Below are positions 12,251-23,609 of a DNA stretch of 64,000 nt, one piece after another (position 1 is the first letter of the stretch; every line of letters starts with the position of its first letter). Source of the DNA: Schistocephalus solidus (taxonomy: Eukaryota > Platyhelminthes > Cestoda > Diphyllobothriidea > Diphyllobothriidae); NCBI GenBank assembly GCA_017591395.1, contig WEDG01004495.1, forward strand, positions 1 to 64,000, given 5' to 3'. The notes beneath the pieces are model-generated. The model saw nothing but the letters and a program-made list of their open reading frames with translations. It ran no database searches and was not told the origin of the DNA. The translations under genes were made by a program, and so were the position numbers.

Positions 12251-12977
12251 ATCAAAAATTGAGAAAGTATGATGAGCTTGGAATAGCAGATTTGCACAGG
12301 GAATTCAAATACGCTGGACTAAGACGTCAATTTACCTCTGGACGTGGTAGTGTCATGACAGGTAAAGGCAATTTCACGTGTATACAATCAAATGGTTATT
12401 TTTTTCAATTTTATACCTTATATTTACTCAACAATTATCTCTAATTCTGACTCAGAGAGTAAATAATAGCCGTACGGACATTTGCTTTATATGTAATCTA
12501 GCATACATTTTTTAACATAGCTAAAGAATAAATGCTTCATTTTTTGATAAAAATATGTATTTTAACCAGAAGATTCATTTACTGTTGGCCTATACGGAAA
12601 TTTTATTCTAAATACATCTTTCTATTTTTAGACCCTCAGATGATTGAAAGATACCTCGAAAATCCTTTGGAGTTCACCCTTGGTAAAGGCGGTTTTTCTC
12701 CAGAAATATTTTATTTCGAGCCCCTTTTAGTCTTGCAGTTATGGGGCAAAATTTTTGCACATTCAGTCGGTTTTAACAGAAAAGCCGCTGTCATTTGCGA
12801 CCGTTAGAATTTGTGTTTTTCAATATTATCTCCAACATATTGGTAAACGATTTTAATAACATGCCTGAGAATGGGGATATACCCAGGATTTCCAGAAAAA
12901 GTGCATTTCTGTTTTCAGTTCTGACATATAAGAAATTGACAGCTAAAGTCTTTAGGGCCATAACTGAAGACATCTAG
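12251..12977 (+). CDS. 3'-terminal exons of an unrecognised gene (three exons)
   Basis: Three segments join in phase to a stop. The first is 12251(?)-12361 (ending GRGSVMT plus one base; donor acag/GTAAAG). The second is 12632-12682 (acceptor tctatttttag, 51 bp, PQMIERYLENPLEFTL, donor cttg/GTAAAG). The third is 12919-12977 (acceptor ttctgttttcag, LTYKKLTAKVFRAITEDI, stop). Phases 1-1 and 1-1 agree and no stop is created. The predicted tail is charged, with no transmembrane segment, and reads like a cytosolic protein. The first exon's acceptor is weak: 12249-12250 or 12288-12289 could serve, so the start is uncertain. Upstream exons were not found. I do not recognise the family. The agreement of two strong introns and a terminal stop makes chance unlikely. 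Confidence 0.55.
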
Positions 12978-15415
12978 CATGATATCCACATAACTCAGGT
13001 AATTTGTTGCTTTTAACAATTGGGTTACCTCGGGATCAACAACACTGCGCGAAAGCATGCAGACAGCCAGTATACAAACTTTAAAATTACCACTTTTTGT
13101 ATCTGATATCGCAGGTACTCTTCTATTTCAGATAGGTAAACGGACACCCAATATTTAGTCTTAAATGCTGTCTTCTTTCTGTGTGCATTCAATAATGCCG
13201 AAAGGTAGATACCAATGCATTCGCTTATCTGCAGTTATAATTTGGCCACTGTGCCATGCTAGTTTAAATGCACAAACCTAGCAGACATTTAAGATGACCT
13301 GTAAAATACAAAAATCATGGTTCATGTTTAACATGGATAGGAGTAGGAACTTGCGGTGCTGTCGATGATAAACATGTGCCAGACGTAGAATTATTTGATT
13401 TTTTTGATGTCAATTCATCAGATAGTTCTGGTTTCTTAGATGGCATGCTCTCCTCCCCCATTTTGGCAAACTTCGACGTTTTTAATGACTAGTATTTGAA
13501 AGATTTCTTTTTTATACCGACAATTTGGGAGGCCAAAAATTCGACGCCTTTGAGAGCAGACTAATGCCTTTGCTAAGAATAACAAGAGATGAAGCAAAAT
13601 GTTTTCCTTTATTTTAAACTGAGTTATTTTTTGTTAGTTATGAGCTCCAAGCAGGCTTCAAGAAATTCAGGCCACAATATACGTCGATTATCATGCAAGA
13701 AAACATTGATCTTGTTTTATGTAACCATCAGTAGCTACAACTCTCCATTTAGGGTAAACGTTCAGGCAGAAAAATAGCATTTGCACAGTGACAGTTTGAT
13801 ACAAATGTTTTTTCAGAATCATGGTTTGAATCAAGGTTATTTTAAAAAATACGTGGATAATACCGCATTATCGTTAGTATGCAGCGAATACGGGACAAGC
13901 ATAATGATGTGAATCCGTAGACAGGCCTGTAGGACTGACTTTGCATAGTTCAATACATAAAGGTAAGACACTCACATATCCCCAGCTCATACTTGTGTGA
14001 GGCCTGTTGCTTTAAACTTATGATAAACCGAACGGTATGACTTCATGAGGGGAAATGGAGTAGGTATATCTGGTTTATTGTCAGTTGTCCGTCAGCCTTA
14101 CCACAGCCTTAGATCGGGTATCCATTAGGTTCGACATTTGACCAGATCTACGATACTTCTTCCACAGGTATTTATATATCCTTTTTCAAAGACCGTAAAC
14201 ACTGAGCTCATATAGAAGATAGCAGAGAAGTTAGAATATTGACCACCTGCTCTCGGGTGCCAAACGTGGATTGATTGTTCTAGGTTTTGAATAAATTGAT
14301 AACTAAGTGACCATAAAACATAATACAAAAATTATTCTTTCTTATCCATCGGACTATGTTCTTTTTATTCTTCACGAATACTTAAGACTTACATAGAACC
14401 ATTACCATGGCCACAAGACTAAAATTCAAAAGCAAAATATGATGCTTGTATTTTATTACGTCATCTGACTTTTTCTTACTAGTTGTTCATTTTTGTAAGG
14501 GAGCTGCGAACCGGCATGGGATGATTATTTGCTTTTTTCCCGACATAACACTGGGAGATTTCCATACACGTTTTACAGGCCGTGCACAAGTTCATTTTGC
14601 TGTTCCACTAGAAGAACTACCCCCCCCCCTCACGTATAAGCAGCAACGTTAAATGGACTATGCACATTGGCCTTCTACGGAACCTCGACGTTTAATTGTA
14701 CTTAGCTAAACCTTTACGCTTATCTGTTAGTCCAAATTATAAACATTAACGAAAGTGTAACCCACGTGGGGGTGGAAAATCATTCGCTTAGGGACATTAA
14801 GCATTTAAAGCCAATTGCAGGCTGTGAATGCTTAATTATGAAATGTGTTTTGTTTATTTGATCAACCAATTCATCTGAGGAAGCGACTTCGTAGTATCAA
14901 TGGAAAAGTCATTTTTTTGCGAGAAATTCTTCTTTGTGCACTAAGCATTTACCAGTTTAGTAGTGTTGGCAACAGAGACTCGTTTGTCCTCTATTAATCG
15001 AACAGGTTTTTAAAGCTGCCATTCGGGATAGCGATCGTGTCATGCGCAGTGTTTTTAAATATTTTTATCAGCTATGGAATATTTCTAAGCTGTGTCTTTA
15101 GCTGCCTGACTGTAAGTTTTATCTCACGAATTACTATGAATTTCATAGATCTCTATATTATCAGCCTAATCAGAAGGGCCACAATTAACAGAACAGCTGT
15201 TGGCATGGCTAAACCACCCTTCAGGCCCAGACCTGGAGTACTTGCATATCTTTCAAAATTGAGTGGACGCGCAAAGCCTTCAATCTGATCATTTGAACAA
15301 CGTAAATCTAGATAAAGACACCATTCAAAATAACAGCATTTTCCTAACTGAAAATGTCACACTAATTTACAAACTAGTTGTCTAGTCATCAAATGATTTT
15401 GTACTGGCCCGTCAG
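12978..15415. other. intergenic, no gene recognised
   Basis: Presumed downstream of the gene ending at 12977. No coding signal is seen; there is a C-tract at 14622-14632. Open frames of 60-83 codons show no motif. Confidence 0.5.
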
Positions 15416-15530
15416 GCCAGCAAATTCTACCAACAAGGGGGTAATATTATGCCCACTTACTTATCCCAACGTCTGCTTATTGTGTTCGTCCTCCACCTTA
15501 CATCTGTCCGTGAACCTGATTTCTACTCAG
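15416..15530 (+). CDS. candidate internal exon, unrecognised
   Basis: An acceptor (tggcccgtcag) and a donor (actcag/GTAATA) bound 115 bp. The frame is open for 38 codons plus one base (ASKFYQQGGN... ending REPDFYS). It includes a hydrophobic run, LLIVFVLHL. The family is unknown. The evidence is splice context and open frame only. Confidence 0.25.
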
Positions 15531-15944
15531 GTAATATATCCATGAATGTACGGGATTATTTTTCGAGGTGCAAATGCAAAAACCAACAATTTTCCAGAAG
15601 TATTCGATGAAAGCAAAGAACCTTTCAAAGGTTTTCTCCGGTAGATTTTATGTTGAGCCAAATTGTTAAGGAAAGCTGCCATGAGCAGTCTGTAAATTTG
15701 GCGAGTTTCATTTTATGTTCGTACCTGTAGTCGTCCAAATAAAGAATGGCAAAATCTCCTAAGCTTATGCTTTCTCAACGCGCGTTCAATTAAATAGAAT
15801 TGTTTTTGCGTCTATACTTTCATTTATTTTCTTATTTACGTTCACGATATTGAAAATAATCGTGGATGACTGACATTTCTCAGCTACCAGGTGATATAAG
15901 TCTGAAATCCTTGAGTAAAACAATAATATTTTTATAAGTCGGAC

Positions 15945-16450
15945 GTTCGGTACTGGTAATTTGGCCGTAAATGCCGCCGATGTCCACCATATGCCCCTAT
16001 AGCAGGGTGGGCGCAGGTACGGTGACTTGTGCGTGAAATAGGTTATAGTGATCGCGGAGGTGTGCCGTATCTACCACACTCCCTCCTCCCACCCTCACCC
16101 ACCTGAGCCCGGTGTCAAGAAGAATGAAGATGCTGCGGACGCGCGTTACTAGTTTGGCGTGAGCCTACGCCTATAGGTGCCACCATGCCTCCCATGCGTG
16201 ACAGTTTTTATGGGTGCGCATCCCCAATGAGGCCTGTCATACCCTGATTTGCTCGCTGTTGGTCCAATTGAACTTCCACTTGGTTCATTGTAGTGGAGCT
16301 TTGCATCATGTAATAGGCTGCCGACGGTCAGTTGGCCTTTCCGCAAGGCAAAACACGCCAGCCGTCGAAGCAAATGATATCTCATGATATTTATGGTTTG
16401 CCAAGTGAGGTAGAAGGAAATATAATAGCTGAGTGTTAAATAGCATAGCA
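15945..16450 (-). repeat. dispersed repeat R1, inverted copy
   Basis: Read on the - strand, 15945-16170 follows the order of the R1 units at 2400-2890: '..gtgtggtagat..', then 'cacaagtcaccgt', then 'ggccaaatt'. On the + strand it shares 'ctaccacactc' and 'ctgagcccggtgt' with the complement of the 2.4-2.9 kb units. It is more CpG-rich than its surroundings. The 100-codon - strand frame (16149-16451) lies at the edge of this repeat and is probably part of the element, not a host gene. Confidence 0.55.
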
Positions 16451-16451
16451 T

Positions 16452-17067
16452 ACAAGGGGGTTTGTAGCATTTTTTGAGCTAGCTTTGTTCTTCAAGTGGA
16501 TTTCTGTTTCATGAAGATTCATTGGGTTCGTTCTTATTTACTAGGCTTCATCTTCAATGTATCTATTTAATTGCCATGTGACTGAATAAACACTGTTAGC
16601 CCGACTGCTAAAGAAAATTGAATGGACGTGTTAACCTTTGCCTGAGTTATAAGGATACACGTTAATTTTGCATAACAAGGTTTTATTGATGCCGCATATA
16701 GGATAAGCAAACTTCATGCATGCTCATGTGGCATTTTCAAAATAAACCCACTAGTCAGACAATCGGCTGAGGCTTTTCGCTGGATCATCAAAACATTAAG
16801 TTGAAATTAAAACATCGAACTCCACAAAGTAAGCAATGTTGAGAATTTAGGCGTAAGAAAGAGGAAAGGTTCACCAGAATAGATGTACTGACATGCTGAA
16901 ATTTTGTAGAGCCTGGTTGGCACAGCATTGGTAAAGCAATATATGCACAAACGCGAACAGAAATAAAAATCACTAGCTGAACAGTTCAGCCTTGAGCCGA
17001 TCGCATTTTTCTCTATTCGCTGCCTCGCCTTTTGGTAGATGATTTTTGGATTTAAAAATCGCTCAAG
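16452..17067. other. no gene recognised
   Basis: AT-rich spacer between the R1 copy and the - strand candidate exon at 17068. Nothing recognisable. Confidence 0.5.
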
Positions 17068-18608
17068 TTACAAGTGCATCTTTGTGGAGGGTGATGCTGG
17101 TTCTCTAGAACTTGTTCCATCTGGTGGCTCCTTTGTTCCTCCGTATGTTGATTTCATTGTGGGACCGTGTCTGCTTGGTTTTCTAAAGTTTGATGTGGTC
17201 ATCTTCTTCCGATGGACCTTAGATAATTGTGTTTTCCGTCTGCAACCTAACACATTTGATAACTTTTACCTTATGGTTGAAATTATGGTTTTTGCGGGTC
17301 GAACTCTTGTTTTCCTTTCTCAGCGTGGTCTGTAAAGTGAAGTTGACAAAGGGAAGATGGTCTAGACCGACGGAACCAGGAGTGCGAGATCTCTTCTAGT
17401 TATACTAAGGAAACAAACTCCTTATGGGTAGTGTTGTTCCAATTATTACCTGACTCGTTTTTGAAGGCTGAAAGGGAGTCATTTGTTTCACATGAGAGCA
17501 AAACTCCATTTTCATGCATGGATAATTCGGACATAATTTAGAGGCGTTTTAAACAGCTGCACGATTTGCAAATCAGATAGCTAATAAGAGGGACCAGTAT
17601 TAAGTTTACCGACGGCTGCTGGGGAATTCGAAAGAATGTCAGCAATGACCGCAGAAACTAGAGTGACTTATTTTAATTTATTGACCATTATCACCCAACA
17701 GTACTAAAAGAAGATCGTGTTTCATCTTTAATTAACCAGTTAATGAAAATTACTCAGTCTAGCATTGTTTGAATGAGCATATTGCTTATTTTTTGAAAAT
17801 TTGACTTAACACGCTGGAGTCAGATTTCGAATGCAAACCCCGTGTATTGTAAACGGGCAGTTAACCACAGGTGGCTGCCAGCGTCCCAAAAGACTGTGAT
17901 GAATTCGACAGTCCTCCTCGTCATGGTATTCGTTACTTTTACATTATACAAGTGCCGCCACCTCATTCCTCTTTTCCTTTAGTGCAAATTGATCCATCGA
18001 GTTTTTAAAAATGCACTATTGACTTACCAAATGGAGGATGCTCAAAAACATCGGGAATGAATGTTGTAAAACGTGCACCTATACAGTGGCCCTTTTCCAG
18101 GAGACCAATTTTTCTGTTGCCTTTTTGACCGGAAATGTTTTATCGTGCTCAGGGTTGAGCTGGTCTATTTTTTGATCGGCTAATTCGCTTAATAGTACTT
18201 ATTTAACCAACCTATCCCTGCCTGGAACAACTCTATATGTGATGTTAAATGGCTAATTGTGCGTGCGGAAATAAATGAACCATAGTGCTTCATTTATGGA
18301 TTCACTTTAAGTAATGGCGAGGACCTTGGCACTTATAACCCATCTGACATGCGGTATTTCATTACATAATGCCTTCACAGGATTCTTCGTTGTCTCCTTG
18401 CGTGGATAAAATTAAACAGACGAAAACTGGCAACTGTTAAGTAAGTGAAACGTCACCTCTTCCAGTTTTGAGAATGTGATTTTTCATCGGCCCTTCCAAA
18501 ACCATTGATCCTGAGAGAATTTGTTGCTCATTGGAAAAGATTTTTACTCTTTGAAGCTTGAACCCATGGGCTTCTAGCGTACCCTTCAGAAAGAAGGCTG
18601 CAAAATCC
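17068..18608 (-). CDS. two exons of an unrecognised - strand gene, probable C-terminus
   Basis: The upstream exon is 18608-18457, 152 bp. Its acceptor is a very good gatttttcgtttcag and its donor agag/GTGACG. It encodes 50 codons (DFAAFFLKGTLEAHGFKLQR... to ...NHILKTGR) and leaves in phase 1. The downstream exon begins at 17246 after 'gtgttag', enters in phase 1 and runs open to a stop at 17068-17070. It is basic and Ser/Thr/Pro-rich (for example SKVHRKKMTTSNFRKPSR), ending PASPSTKMHL. The join preserves the frame across a 1.2-kb intron. The first exon looks strongly coding. The second is less sure, because the opposite strand is also open (17039-17335). No domain was recognised. Confidence 0.42.
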
Positions 18609-19450
18609 CTGAAACGAAAAATCAATCCAGCAGTATGAAATTTATTTCATATATGGAAAAGTCTGGAAAGAATACGGTGTCAAAGTTTATCAAAGTTTTT
18701 AGAGTTGTTGAAAATGTAGAGGAACCAAGTAATAATTATGCATCAAACCTCTTCTGATAGATGCAATTCCGAAATTTTAATTACTAACTACCGAAAATTC
18801 CCTCACCTATAGGATGCTATGGCTTTGAAGACAGGCGCGCCATATAACCTTAAAAGTAGACTGTCCCCAAAGCGTCCGAGCTACCTGATGACTAACAACC
18901 ACCGCTTCATTCATCAAGTAACTATAGAGATATTGGTTAGAATTAATGGGTTAAGAGCGTGCGTGCACTGCTAGTTGACTCCTTCGACCATCAATTTCGC
19001 CTCGTTCTCATCCACCGGGGGCCAGTTCGCGCAGCCATATTTTGCTCACATGGCCGCATTTACAAACGCGGATGCTTTAACAAGATGCAGAACAAGCTAG
19101 AGAAGGGACAAACTACTCAAGTGAAAAGGTTTAAACAACGTTAGATAAGGTGTTCTTGTAATTTGTGACAGCACGCTTGAGTGAGTTATTTTAATCCGCA
19201 TACCGTTTCCAACGCTAAACTTTAGCTGGTCTATTAGTGAAAGACGCAAGCGAAGCCACCATAAACACCACAATCGAATCGAAATCGATAGTCGGTGTTA
19301 CTTTATTTTTCAGCAGAAATTTGTAACAATGTGCCTGTTGAACTAAAAGTACAGGTTTCCCGTCGGACTCCCTTCAAATGGAGGTTTTGTTTGCCTTTGT
19401 GTTGGAGAGGAATACATTAGCGGTAGCTGGTGTCGGTTAGTGAGGACGTT
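18609..19450. other. no gene; repeat-like tract at 19380-19450
   Basis: 'tgtgttggagaggaatac..' near 19400 matches 'cgtgttggagaggaatgcgg' near 47000, downstream of the Penelope-like tail. It therefore probably marks a transposon 3' region. The rest is unremarkable. Confidence 0.45.
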
Positions 19451-19862
19451 GATAGGAATTTCTTGCATGGCCACCTAAACATGACACGGGAAGAGGAGCC
19501 GCCTAACCCGCTTAAAAATAGGTGGCCTTATGGTAAATGGCAGGAAGGTTAAACATGTTCGCGTCTTAACACCAACACTAACCTTAACATAAAACTAAAC
19601 TGTCACCTTAATCTTAAACCCAGCCATAAATTTTACCTTAACCTTAGAGTAAACAGGATAATGACCTTAATACTTAGCTTAATCATAGATCTAACAACAA
19701 TCCTGACCATAACCTCAAAAATTAAACCTAACCCTAAACGTAACCCTAACCCTCACTTTAATCTTCACCATAATTTCCTTGGAATTTATCCCAAAGCCAC
19801 ATGTATTGTGGCGGTCGCTTTTCCTATGGCATGTTTAGGCGGCCATACAAGGCATATCTACC
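19451..19862 (-). mobile_element. TIR element with telomere-like interior, copy A
   Basis: The ends are imperfect inverted repeats: the left reads 'cttgcatggccacctaaaca' and the right is the complement of 'ccttgtatggccgcctaaac'. The interior is rich in TAACCC/CCTTAACC variants (19570-19760). Its inner flanks match copy B at 21160-21571 in inverse orientation: 'aaataggtggccttatgg' here corresponds to 'ctttaaggtcacctatttta' there. There is no protein-coding capacity. It behaves like a non-autonomous, MITE-like repeat. No clear target duplication was seen. Confidence 0.62.
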
Positions 19863-21159
19863 AGGAAGCTTCATTAGAGGAGAAGAGGTGGGCCACAGTC
19901 GCAGAGGCTTGAAACCCATCGGGCATGTTGTTGCTAATTTTGTCCGTGGAGCCAAACTCTCCCACGTTTACAAACCGCATTAGTGCATGGCGTTACATCA
20001 GATCAACCCCTTCCGAGGGTGAAAGGCGGGGAGATCGGCAATACATTATGGACAATGCTTTTCAATAGATTATCTGTAGCCCGTTAGGCCTGCCTCGTTT
20101 GGCAGAACTTCTACGGGATTCCTGGGTATTTCGAGAGGTTTGAGGGAATTCTACTTGAGATTTCTAGCAGCTTTGCTTATACTGTTCCAAAATGTGGAGG
20201 GTTATAGCAATATCTTTAAAATTTCCCTGTTGCTAACTGACGATAACGAGATTCGATCCCTGAAACAAGGATTTTAATCACCTGACGCTTTCTATTCTCA
20301 CTTAAGTTAATCTTTGTAGACGGTCACGGATGCGGTTGATTGCTCACCCTCAACCGCATTGACGGAATCCGGCAACAACTTCAAGACGAAGAGACTGAAA
20401 CTTTCTCGCGACATAATAACCCCATGAACTGAGAGCTGTTTGAATCATGATTACCAGCCCAAAGTGCATCAACAAGCTCAATAACCTCCCCCGTCCATAA
20501 TCAATGCCGAGACGGTCGTGGAAGTGTGATTGGTCACGCGGACGAACACCACTCCAACTGACTGTATTCGTGACATAAAGGACCAGTTACCTGTCGGTCC
20601 TGTAATAAAAAAACGTAGATGTAGTTGCGGCAATTAATGAAACGGATGCTGGTGCGCAATTAACCGAGTAAGACCATCAGTGAAGAATGCAGCGGCATGG
20701 CTATCGCATCTTGTATATACTGCACCCCTTTTGTCTTAATCATCCTTATCTAAAGCTGTCTCCCTTACCGGTTTGAAGGGGGAGATCAAAACGTCAAGCG
20801 AATAAAATTATTTGGCTAACGATCTCTTCTGGTTCTTTTTAATTGCTACTTGGAACTCACCTTTTTGCTAGATGTAAAACTACATTAAGTTAATAGAATT
20901 TGACCCTGTGTAGATGCTATGAAGCCGTCAAAGATTTCAGAAGAGTCTGAAGTTCCCCTATCCTGGACCGACTCTTACATATCCGACGCATTTTTCTCAA
21001 AATCTATTTAATTTGAAGTGGGTCAACTGCATCCCATATGTCTAGTGTGCCGTCAAGTATTATGCACAGATAGTTTCCTCATGCTAATTTGTTTGAAGGT
21101 CAGATTATATGCCAGATCAACGCTGCACAATTTGGGTTAAAAACGTTCTTGGTTTTTAA
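19863..21159. other. spacer between two TIR-element copies, no gene
   Basis: No coding signal is seen. 20510-20590 weakly resembles 4230-4300, a possible old repeat. Confidence 0.5.
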
Positions 21160-21571
21160 GGTAAGGAAGCTTTGTATGGCCACCCGAACAAAACATTGAA
21201 AAAGAAACTGCCTACCATACATGTGGCGTTGCGCTGAATACCAAGGAAATTATCTTTAAGATTAAGGTGAGGGAAAGGGTTGAGTTTAGGGATATGTTTA
21301 AGTTTGAGGTTAAGGTTAGATTTGGGGTTGAGGTCATAGATAGGCTAAGGGTTAAGATTTTTATCATGTCAACTGTAGGTTTTAGGTTAAGGGTAAGACT
21401 AGGGCTATGACTAAAGTAAAAATTTAGTTTTATTTTGGGGTTTATGTCAGCGTTAAGATACGGGTATATTTACCCTTCCTGAAATTTACTTTAAGGTCAC
21501 CTATTTTAGGCGGGCAGAGTGGTTTCCTATTCCTGTGTCCTGTTTAGGCGGCCCTACAAGGCATCCTTACC
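21160..21571 (+). mobile_element. TIR element with telomere-like interior, copy B (best preserved)
   Basis: 412 bp. It begins 'ggtaaggaagctttgtatgg' and ends in the complement of 'ggtaaggatgccttgtaggg', so the termini are inverted repeats. It is flanked by 'ggtttttaa' (21151-21159) and 'gttttttaa' (21572-21580), a probable 9-bp target duplication with one mismatch. The interior carries repeated GGGTTAAG/GGTTAGG variants (21260-21410). No ORF is present. A long TIR with a 9-bp duplication would suit a Mutator-like non-autonomous element, but that class is inference from duplication length only. Confidence 0.68.
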
Positions 21572-22007
21572 GTTTTTTAATCAGTATTTTGATTTCCTTG
21601 TAAATAGTGATATTTATCGGAACTTTGTATTCTAGATAGGCAGGGATGATGTCCTACAGTTGGCATTGGTTGCATGTTCCATGAATTAATTTGCTCCGTT
21701 AGCCCTATTACAGCATAAGCCAAGATTTATGTACACATGGGAAATAACTATAGGTTTCACAGAATGTTCGTGTATTCTATGACGAGACATTTGCAGTCGC
21801 TGAAGGACAGACGTCCGTATACTATTCTTCTGAATACTTATTCGGTCAACTTGTATTCTTTGGCAGCGCTAGTGCTACATGCACAGTCAGTTGGTGTTAA
21901 TTAGCATTTTGTATAGGAGATTAAACTAGCCTACTAATTTGATGCTAACTCACTCCGGCAAAGTTTTCCCTTTCATTTCCTTTCACTCTTGACAAGCGCA
22001 CAGGTAT

Positions 22008-22382
22008 TTATGCCACACGCCAGTGAGGACACTTGTCACTGAGTCTGGTTATCACCCTTAACTCCATCTCCTTAAACATACCTTCTCTTTTCATTCTTTC
22101 TGCGCCCCCATAGTACGTTGTGCTTTCACCCAGATAAAATCCCAACCAAATCATACAACTGTGCAGCTGTACAGGCTGGTTGATTATTCGCTTAGAATAA
22201 CCTTTCAGGTTCATCGAGTTTGTCGATGTCATACATATTTTTTTGCAGAATTGATTAAATCTCTGTTCACTGTATAAGAGGATTTGTTTGAATCGGATAA
22301 AACCCACGTGGGGACTGGCCCATGTTTGTTGCTGCTTTCCTGGTGTTATATAATTAAGAAGGCTGGCTAGCTGCTCTCGCAA
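22008..22382 (-). other. 124-codon open frame with a good donor, undecided
   Basis: A - strand frame ending in ...RLSDKCPHWRVA. Inside it, 'aaaagagaag/GTATGT' is a strong splice donor, so only the part upstream of it (ending ..GGAERMKRE) might be an exon. An acceptor such as 'cagcctgtacag' is possible. It lies beside the LTR remnant, so it could equally be repeat-derived. No domain was recognised. Confidence 0.2.
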
Positions 22383-22543
22383 TGTCGGACTTGCCTTTCA
22401 TTCTCGACAGAAGTCCGTTTAAAAATGTAAATGTAAGCGGTTAAGATGAATGCGTGCTCCAGTTATTCCAGGAACGTTTGAACGGAGACTTCTCTGTCCC
22501 GCTGGAGACAATCTTATTTAATTTGCCCTCTTACATCTGAATT

Positions 22544-22983
22544 TGTGTTCTATCCCGACGGGTGTGATAGAGGAGAAGGTAAAACGGGTTTTCTGGAAGA
22601 ACCACTTTATTTTGGGTCAGCAGAAGACAGCGGAATCTCTAGCTCATAAACTCTCGTTTATTTATTGAGTTTTGGATGTTCTCGAACGTTCCGGTCAATT
22701 GCGTGACAATAGCGGAGAGCGTTCTGGAACCTTCTGGCCCGCAACGTGGTTCACATTGATTAGTCGCATCTCACGCTGGAAACCCCCTCGCGGAAACTTC
22801 TCGAAAGTTTGGGCCGCACGCGCGCGTCAAGGCTTTACGCATACTCGGTGCAGCGGCGCACACTGATTGGTTGTCTGGTTTCCTACGCATTTTTTCAGCC
22901 GGCTTGGCCTGTTTCGGCGTGCGTCATCACATGCACTTTTCGCCTTGCGCCGCGACTCGACTGCGGTACCCGTCTCCGTAACA
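22544..22983 (-). repeat. candidate LTR of the Gypsy remnant
   Basis: On the - strand it starts TGTTACGG directly after the purine-rich AAAAGCGGGAGG (22984-22995). It contains a CCAAT motif (22866-22870) and AATAAA signals (about 22655-22668, and another near 22607), and ends ..ATAGAACACA at 22544. TG..CA ends, a polypurine tract and poly(A) signals in this order are what an LTR should show. About 440 bp. Its partner LTR is absent, so the borders are provisional. Confidence 0.55.
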
Positions 22984-23015
22984 CCTCCCGCTTTTGAAAG
23001 GTGGACCTCATATCG

Positions 23016-23105
23016 CTTCTTCTTCTTCTTCTTCTTCTTTCTTCTTCTTCTTCTTCTTCTTCTTCTTCTTCTTCTTCTTCTTCTTCTTCTTCTTCTTCTT
23101 CTTCT
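23016..23105. repeat. (CTT)n / (GAA)n microsatellite
   Basis: About 90 bp of CTT repeats with one interruption, lying between the integrase C-terminus and the polypurine tract of the Gypsy remnant. On the retroelement's sense strand it is a purine (GAA)n tract. It creates a poly-Leu open frame on the + strand (22867-23250) that is not a gene. Confidence 0.97.
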
Positions 23106-23244
23106 AAGGGCCCATGATGAGTTTTTTCATCGGTTGTGTTTTTCTATGGCTCTTGCGGACGGGAGGTGGTGCTGCCCTTATGTTTACTTTGGGGGTCGGG
23201 ACCTCGAAAGTGTCACAGCAAATCGAGGGCTATTTGAACATCCG

Positions 23245-23480
23245 TGGTGAACCTCCGTCTAAGGTGGTTTGAATGTCGTTTAATTATCCCCGTTGCCGTT
23301 TCCACCTCGAAGAAAACGCCTCTCAACTTTCTCACAGTGCCCTCTACCCACGGTTTCTCGCCAGGGTTGTAATTTCGGGCAAACACCTCTTCTCTCTCCC
23401 GAAAATAGTATTTTGGCGGTTGGGAAAATCGAAACTCAGGTTTTAGGTATTGAAGTCGTACATCACGTTGTCTGCCCAGA
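23245..23480 (-). pseudogene. integrase C-terminal region, Gypsy remnant
   Basis: Fragments in shifting frames match the end of Ty3/Gypsy integrase. Around 23440-23478 is a TPAERFLGR-type motif (typical 'sPaE.l.gR'). Around 23320-23386 is FARNYNPGEKPWVEGTV, the 'vr.y..g.kW.pG.i' signature. Around 23249-23290 is a KRHSNHLRRRF ending. Several stops precede these, so no continuous protein exists. Confidence 0.7.
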
Positions 23481-23609
23481 AAACGTTCGGCTGGTGTTTG
23501 ACCACCAAGATCATTTTTCGGGGTTGTTCATTAGGCCAGAAGGAAAGTGCTGAGGTAGTCCATTTTAAACCCTGCGTTCCACATCTTTCTCATAGCTCTC
23601 CTGAAGGTG

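Noticed and set aside
19560..19760. True interstitial telomere array
   Set aside because: The TAACCC words are irregular and lie inside a repeated TIR element, so they are not a fusion-site or chromosome-end array.
22867..23250. 127-codon frame with a poly-Phe/poly-Leu run
   Set aside because: It is produced by the CTT microsatellite on the strand opposite to the Gypsy remnant.
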